Shown here in pieces: positions 58,199 to 64,000 of a DNA stretch of 64,000 nucleotides. A program made the position numbers and the translations under genes. The notes under the pieces are model-generated. The model made no database searches, was not told where the DNA came from, and worked only from the letters and a program-made list of their open reading frames with translations. The stretch's first letter is position 1. Each line of letters begins with the position of its first letter. Source of the stretch: Azolla pinnata (Eukaryota; Streptophyta; Polypodiopsida; Salviniales; Salviniaceae); contig JBBBWG010013112.1 of the NCBI GenBank assembly GCA_037176905.1, positions 1 to 64,000 on the forward strand. Direction: 5' to 3'.

Positions 58199-58995
58199 GT
58201 CTTGACCTTGACCTTGACCTTGACTTAGGGTTTTGCATTGACCTTGACCTTGACCTTGACTTAGGGTTTTGCATTTTCCTTGACCTTGACCTTGATCTTG
58301 ACTTAGGGTTTCGCATTGACCTTGACCTTGAACTTGACCTTGACTTAGGGTTTTGCATTGACCTTGACCTTGGCTTAGGGTTTTGCATTGACCTTGACCT
58401 TGGCTTAGGGTTTTGTATTTGAACTTGACCTTGACTTAGCGAACCTGACCTTGACATAGGGTTCTGTATTGACCTTGACCTTGACTCGACTTAGGGTTTT
58501 GCCTTGACCCTGACCTTCATTTGACTTAGGGTTTTGTATTGACCTTGACATTGGCCTAGGGTTTTGCATTGACCTTGACCTTGAATCCGGGTTTTGCATT
58601 CACCTTGACCTTGAGTTAGGGTTTTGTATGACCTTGACCTTCAGTTAGGGTTTTGCATTGACCTTGACCTTGAGTTAGGGTTTTGCATTGACCTTGACCT
58701 TGACCTAACTATGACCAAACGCCTAAAGACTTGGACCTAGACTTAGATGGCCTTGACCCAAGTTCTTGACCTTTTGGCCTTGACCTTGACCTTGAGTTAG
58801 GGTTTTGTATGACCTTGACCTTGAGTTAGGGTTTTGCATTGACCTTGACCTTGACCTAACTATGACCAAACACCTAAAGACTTGGACCTTGTTGAGCCTA
58901 GACTTAGATGGCATTGACCCAAGTTCTTGACCTTCTGGCTTTGACCTTGACCTTGACTTAGGAATCTAGCTTGACCTAACTATGACCAAAGAACT
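58199..58995. repeat. TTGACC hexamer minisatellite with TTAGGGTTTTGCA spacer
   Basis: Runs of two to four ttgacc hexamers are separated by ttagggttttgcat. This builds units of about 30-50 bp, with about 18 spacers visible. Two larger copies of cctaactatgaccaaa and cctaaagacttggacct (58705 and 58855) show a higher-order duplication. Overlapping frames read Asp-Leu or Arg-Ser repeats and are by-products. Confidence 0.9.
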
Positions 58996-59519
58996 TGACC
59001 TTGACCTTGACCATTTTTTTTCCCTTGGGTTCTTGACTTTACTCCTCAACTTTGACTTTGCTTCTCGCTTCTGGGAAACTCTGTCTCAATCCTACTCTTT
59101 CTTTCCAGTAGCTGGTCTCGGTAGCTGGTCTCGATCTCGGACTTGTATCCCGTTTCTTGGTTTCTCGTCCCAACTCTCTCTTATATCAAAACCCTGATCT
59201 CTTATATTAAACCCCTGATTTCTTATCTTTAAACCCAACCCTCTCTTATGTCTAAAACCATGATCCTCTCATATCGAAACCCCGACATCTTATCTCTGAA
59301 CCCTGATCTCTCAAATCCAAAATCCCAACTCCCTCATGCTCTTCATCAAAACTCTACTTTCTCTCCGGAATGCTTACATGCTCTCCTCTCGATCAGGAGA
59401 CATGATTGAAAAGATCTTCTCTAATTAAACTCTTGCATTGCAAAGATCGATCTCTTTTTCATAACGTGCTCATCTCCCGATTCAGAACTCCGGTGGTTTC
59501 ACCTTGACACACATATTTG

Positions 59520-60055
59520 CTGGCAAATCTTTCTTCCATTTAAAGCAATATAATTCCCGGAGAATGTCATGTGATCTGGAATCTTGGCAAATCCTTCTTC
59601 CATTTAGAGCTAGAGAATGTCATGAAATCTGGAATCTTGGGCAATCCTTCTTCCATTTAGAGCTAGAGAATGTCATGAGGTCTGGAATCCACTGCAATCA
59701 GCAAGAAACTCCATGGAAACTCTTGGGTCGTTTGCTGTTTGACGCACTGCAATCAGCAAGAAACTCCATGGAAACTCTTGGGTCGTTTGCCGTTTGACGG
59801 ACTGCAATCAGCAAGAAACTCCATGGAAACTCTTGTGGGTCTTTTGCTGTTTGACGGACTGCAATCAGCAAGAAACTCCATGGAAACTCTTGGGTCTTTT
59901 GATGTTTGACGGACTGCAATCAGCAAGAAACTCCATGGAAACTCTTGTGGGTCTTTTGCTGTTTGACGGACTGCAATCAGCAAGAAACTCCATGGAAACT
60001 CTTGGGTCTTTTGATGTTTGACGGACTGCAATCAGCAAGAAACTCCATGGAAGCT
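59520..60055. repeat. Two minisatellites upstream of the PPR gene
   Basis: 59520-59690 has three copies of a ~57-bp unit (tcttggcaaatccttcttcc, atttagagctagagaatgtc). 59691-60055 has seven copies of a 55-57-bp unit (gcaatcagcaagaaactcca, tggaaactcttgggtc, tttgctgtttgacgga), nearly identical to each other. A decayed relative (aatccgcaggaaatccatgg) lies at 60234. Confidence 0.9.
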
Positions 60056-60324
60056 GTTGGAACAGATAGACGCATGGAGGAATACCGCCCACCATTCCCC
60101 CAAGACAAGCTCCGAAGACATGGATTGAGCCATGAGAGTGCCTTCCATTTCAGGAATCCAGCGGTGGTATATGCCACGAGATCTTCTGGCATATCCAATG
60201 CGGTCTGCGAGTTCCCACATTGTTGCTAGCTGGAATCCGCAGGAAATCCATGGAAACTGTCGGAGCAGATGAGACATGAGCAAGTCCATTCCAAGACAAA
60301 CTCCCAAGGCATGGGTTTTGAGCT

Positions 60325-62970
60325 ATGAGAGCTTGCTGGAAGTACAGCAGAGAAAGCCCCACCTTCTTCCCCTCCTCCTCCTCCGTGTTCGACAGGAGAA
60401 TCTGTACTCAACTCGGAAGCATCGCCGACGGCGATCGGCCTCAGGAAACAGGCCATCTGCTCAAGATCCAGGCATCACATATCATTCATTGGCTGAAAGA
60501 ATATGCCGTCTCGGAAGAATGGGCACATGTGCACAGATTGCATGGCCTCGTTGCCGAGCATGATCTTCGAGGGGATGTGTTCATTTGTAGCAACCTTATA
60601 CACACGTATGCCGCATGCGGGCTGTTGCATGATGCCCTCCGTGTGTTTGAGAGCATGCGTTTCCGCGACGCCGTCGCGTGGAATTCCATGATGAAAGCTT
60701 GGAACAGCCATGGAGATGGTGAAAGAACCCTCGCCGTGTTTGCGCAGATGCAACAAGAAGGGCTAGATCCGACGAAAGCCACGATTGTCGTCGTGCTCAA
60801 AGGATGTGGCATCATCGAGAGCTTAGACGAGTGCAGGAAGCTACATGTATTTGTGATGTGGAGCGGTTTCAGCTCCGAAATGCACGTGGAAAGCTGTCTG
60901 GCTGATCTGTATGGGAAGTGCAGCGAAATGTCTGCAGCATTTAGAATGTTCGAATCGATGAGCGACCGAGACGTGGTTGCCTGGAACTCGATGATGGCAG
61001 CTTACTGCGAGCAAGGCATGCATGAACAGTCTATGGCCATGTATGAGGGTATGAAGCAAGAAGGAATATGCCCGAACGACTCGTCGGTTCTTGGCATGCT
61101 CAAAGCATGTACCAAAGGATCGTTTCTGAAGCAAGGGAAGCTTGTGCATTCGCAGGTGGTTCACAGCCGATATCCATCGCATCCGCGCATCATGAACACT
61201 CTCGTCGATATGTATGCCAAGTGCCATAGCCTGAAAGAGGCTCGAGAGATCTTTGGGCAGGCGTGGGAGAAGAGCGTGGTTTCGTGGAATGTCATGCTCA
61301 TGGGCTATACTCAAGAAGGGCTCAGCATCGATGCGCTCGAGCTTTACAAAGTCATGCAGCGAGGCGGCGTAGACCCTGACCATATCACCTACACGACCGT
61401 TCTCAAATCCTGTACTAGTTCGGCATCCATCAGCTACGGTCACCGCATACACGCATCGATCGTAAGACGCGGGTTCGAGTCTGATGTCTCTACACGTAAT
61501 GCCTTGATCGAAATGTATGCAGCGTGCCATCGCATCGATGATGTGCTGGTGGTTTTTGGTTCCATAGAAAGGAAAGATGTCAGCGTATGGAATGCGCTCG
61601 CATCGGCTTACTCCTACCTAGGCCATCTCGACCATGCTCTTCGTTTGCTCGATCAGATGCAGCGAGAGAGAATAGACGAGGACCCGTTTACGTTCGTCAT
61701 CAAGATCAAAGCATGTACAAAGCTGTGTAGATTAGATCTAGGGAAACGTCTCCATATTCGTATGGCGAAAACTGGCTGGGAATCCAACGAGCTCATCACG
61801 GCTTCGCTCATCGATATGTACTCGAAACACGGGATCGCAGAGGAAGCGCAGAGCGTTTTCGACAGCACGCCGACTAGGGATGTCGTGTGTTGGACCGGTA
61901 TGATTTCAGCATACTACCACCATGGTATGTGGACAGAAGCAGGTGCACTGTTCGACAAGATGATTCATCAGGGCTTGAAGCCGGATCGCGTCTCGTTTAT
62001 GGCCATGCTTCAGATTTGTGGCAGCTTCGTGGAACTTCCGTGGGGAAGAGAAGTGCACAAGCATGCGGTTGCATGCGGCTTGCGATCCGATCTCCGCCTC
62101 ATGAACACGGCCGTGGACATGTATGTGAAGTGCGGAAGCCTAGAGCTCGCTTGTGAAGCGTTCCGAGGCATGCCGGAATGGAACGTGGTTTCGTGGAACA
62201 TACTGATCGCTGGATTCGTCGAAGAAGGAGATGAAAGGGGAGCCCTTGAGCTGTTCAGAAGGATGTGTCAAGGTCCCATTAGACCAGATGTGCTGACCTT
62301 CATCGCTGTTTTGAGAGCTTGCTCGGGGTTAGGATCATTGGAAGCAGGGCGAGGGATCCGTGTTCAGATCCAAAGGCAGGGTGCAAATACTGTACCATTG
62401 AACAATACCTTGATCGACATGCTTGCGAAATGCGGGTGCATGGATGATGCACGCCGAGTCTTCGATGGCATGAAGGAGAGAAGCAAAGTGACGTGGAATG
62501 CGATGCTCGCTGGATATGCCCAACACGGGCGAGGTCAAGAAGCGATCTTCATGTATTCGAGGATGCAGAGCGCCGGATTGATGCCCGATGATGCTACATT
62601 TGGCTCGATTCTATCGGCTTGCAGTCACGAGGGCCTCAGAGCCCAGGCATATGACTTGTTCTATGCGTTTATCGAGGATCATCTGCTGTTTCCTGCCATG
62701 GAGCACTATTCTTGTGTGGTGGACATGCTCGGTCGGGCAGGATGCCTGAGCGAAGGCCAAGAGTTCATCGAAACCATCCCTGTTCAGCCAGATCCCATGC
62801 TGCGGATGGCATTGCTTGGCACTTGCAAGTATCATGCAAACGATGCGATCGGGCGATCTGCATTCGCGTCGGCGATTGAACTGGAACCAGGGTTTGCATC
62901 TTGTTCCATATTGACAAAGATTTTCAGAGCTCGATGCAATCAGGCAAGTGTCGGGGTGCGCTGGGACTGA
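60325..62970 (+). CDS. Pentatricopeptide repeat protein, PLS class with E-type end, intronless
   Basis: PLS-class PPR proteins act in mitochondria or plastids, mostly as site recognition factors for C-to-U RNA editing. The 881 residues contain many tandem repeats, with typical words such as NTLVDMYAKC, DVVAWNSMMAAYCEQG, VVSWNVMLMGYTQEG, ITYTTVLKSCTSSAS, NTLIDMLAKCGCMDDARRVF and VTWNAMLAGYAQHGRGQEAI. The end has HYSCVVDMLGRAGCLSEGQE and then an E1-like stretch (ETIPVQPDPMLRMALLGTCK). The protein stops soon after, at GVRWD, so E2 and DYW domains are absent. Such a protein would need a separate DYW partner if it acts in editing. Intronless, as is usual for the family. The first Met gives no strong targeting peptide by eye. 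Confidence 0.93.
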   Translation: MRACWKYSRESPTFFPSSSSVFDRRICTQLGSIADGDRPQETGHLLKIQASHIIHWLKEYAVSEEWAHVHRLHGLVAEHDLRGDVFICSNLIHTYAACGLLHDALRVFESMRFRDAVAWNSMMKAWNSHGDGERTLAVFAQMQQEGLDPTKATIVVVLKGCGIIESLDECRKLHVFVMWSGFSSEMHVESCLADLYGKCSEMSAAFRMFESMSDRDVVAWNSMMAAYCEQGMHEQSMAMYEGMKQEGICPNDSSVLGMLKACTKGSFLKQGKLVHSQVVHSRYPSHPRIMNTLVDMYAKCHSLKEAREIFGQAWEKSVVSWNVMLMGYTQEGLSIDALELYKVMQRGGVDPDHITYTTVLKSCTSSASISYGHRIHASIVRRGFESDVSTRNALIEMYAACHRIDDVLVVFGSIERKDVSVWNALASAYSYLGHLDHALRLLDQMQRERIDEDPFTFVIKIKACTKLCRLDLGKRLHIRMAKTGWESNELITASLIDMYSKHGIAEEAQSVFDSTPTRDVVCWTGMISAYYHHGMWTEAGALFDKMIHQGLKPDRVSFMAMLQICGSFVELPWGREVHKHAVACGLRSDLRLMNTAVDMYVKCGSLELACEAFRGMPEWNVVSWNILIAGFVEEGDERGALELFRRMCQGPIRPDVLTFIAVLRACSGLGSLEAGRGIRVQIQRQGANTVPLNNTLIDMLAKCGCMDDARRVFDGMKERSKVTWNAMLAGYAQHGRGQEAIFMYSRMQSAGLMPDDATFGSILSACSHEGLRAQAYDLFYAFIEDHLLFPAMEHYSCVVDMLGRAGCLSEGQEFIETIPVQPDPMLRMALLGTCKYHANDAIGRSAFASAIELEPGFASCSILTKIFRARCNQASVGVRWD

Positions 62971-64000
62971 ATTCGAATTGTGATCCGACTGCTCTGTATA
63001 TCTATCCACTTTGTGGAGAATCGACGTTCTTCGAACACACATAAACACATACATTTTTAAGAGCAGTAATAGTAACTGCAATTGTTGATACCAAAAGCTA
63101 CCATGCAAGCAGCATATGCTTCTATCTTTTAACTTCATAAACCTATGACGAAGTCCAGCGACTCCATCCATACCTCTTCCCGCATGTACCTTACCGATTA
63201 AAACAGGCCTGCAAAATGCCAGTGAAAACTGTTTCAGATGTTGATTTGGAAGTTTTCATAGATGCAAATTGCATCCTGCAAACTATTCTCAGAGCTAACT
63301 TTTTTCATAAGGGTTTGGATCCCCCTCGTGACGAGCTGCATGAAGATCTGAATCTTCTTCCTGCATTCTTTTCAATAAAAGAGGAGAGAGGCATACAGGA
63401 CCGATATCATCACTACAATACATGGAGAATACAGCAGCCCGGGATTAAAGATCGATTGGAAACTGTGAATAGAGATTGAAATCCGAAGACGACAACTACA
63501 ATGTAGCTTAGAACAAAACGCAGAACAGACTAGCCCACAGACATGTGAGGCAGTAAATCAGAAGGGTCTTAAGGTAAGATTTGTAAATGACTCCAGCAAT
63601 TTCTTACCCATTTAGCTTGTTAATAGTACTCCTATCCAAACATTCAGTTTCGAAACCTCTAAAGTGTGACATTTTGAGTGGGATGAGACGAGCAATTCTC
63701 TCATCTGTAGTTTTGCAACCACGCCGCAAATGCTAAAACACTCTACATTTAAGGTTTTGCGGTGAAAGGCACAAGAGAGATCATTTAGATAACATCTTAG
63801 AAGAGCATTATTACATATACATCAAACCAAACTCAACACAAATGTAAGCATTCTAGATGAATGAATTTTGAAGCTCTCAGAGAGGAGAATAATGGCCATT
63901 AAGTTGTTTTGACTCTCTTATTACATGTAACCTGTAGATACAATATAAGCCAGAAGAAGCTGTTGTTGTCAAAATAGGTGAATCAGCACAAGATACAGAT
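62971..64000. other. Right end of the window, no gene supported
   Basis: The PPR 3' UTR presumably lies in the first few hundred bases. An 87-codon frame at 63216-63479 (plus) starts with Met and has mixed composition, but matches no family I know and shows no splice or promoter context. The rest is AT-rich unique sequence. Confidence 0.5.

Larger units (their letters stand above)
57216..60324. other. Divergent spacer between DEK and PPR, repeat-rich
   Basis: 57.2-57.56 kb should hold the DEK 5' UTR and promoter (two ctagggtt telo-box-like motifs on its flank). It is followed by a G/C homopolymer region with an assembly gap, interstitial TTAGGG repeats, a TTGACC minisatellite, and two minisatellites leading up to the PPR start. 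No gene supported. Confidence 0.65.

Noticed and set aside
58105-58457. Asp-Leu and Arg-Ser repeat frames
   Set aside because: By-products of the TTGACC satellite on both strands.
59690-60060. Regular array that could be taken for a CRISPR
   Set aside because: The units are contiguous tandem repeats without unique spacers, in a plant nuclear context.
63216-63479. 87-codon plus-strand frame near the right edge
   Set aside because: Plausible composition but no recognisable domain or context; not enough to call a gene.

Overview
The window is nuclear DNA from a land plant. The evidence is long, phase-consistent GT-AG introns, plant regulators (DET1, OVATE family, PLS-class PPR) and AAACCCTA-type telo-box motifs. 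The intronless PPR gene, CLC-6/7-like transporter, abundant micro- and minisatellites and introns of up to 2.6 kb fit a seed-free plant such as a fern or lycophyte. That placement is inference and I cannot name a species. I see no reverse transcriptase, LTR, rRNA, tRNA or CRISPR array.

Layout. 77-9124 (-): a CLC-6/7-type chloride/proton exchanger with 20 exons resolved; its 3' end lies beyond the left edge. 13309-19029 (+): PEX2, a peroxisomal RING peroxin. 21010-21474 (+): GNA1, glucosamine-6-phosphate N-acetyltransferase, single exon. 25774-31863 (+): DET1, 12 exons. 33370-35337 (-): an intronless pepsin-family aspartic protease. 40358-40615 (-): a possible small secreted protein. 41272-41689: a Mutator-like MITE with 9-bp target duplication. 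43896-44846 (+) and 46917-48671 (-): two intronless OVATE family proteins, tail to tail. 50727-57215 (-): a DEK-type chromatin protein, 11 exons. 60325-62970 (+): an intronless PPR protein of PLS-E type.

The genes form two groups. CLC, PEX2, DET1 and DEK are split by many introns in AT-rich DNA and encode conserved housekeeping or regulatory proteins. The aspartic protease, both OFPs and the PPR are intronless. The protease and OFPs are also GC-rich and carry long poly-Ser, poly-Glu or poly-Lys runs encoded by microsatellites. Spacers are packed with tandem repeats, several of which touch or enter coding sequence.

The genes do not form one pathway. One linkage deserves note: in Arabidopsis a dominant allele of PEX2 (ted3) suppresses det1, and here PEX2 and DET1 lie in the same orientation with only GNA1 between them. 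No clearly new multi-gene system is visible. The most unusual items are a phase-compatible duplicated exon in PEX2, an altered selectivity-filter motif in the CLC protein, a minisatellite that supplies the stop codon of one OFP and recurs inside the other, the MITE, and a 10-N gap that looks like an unmerged contig overlap.
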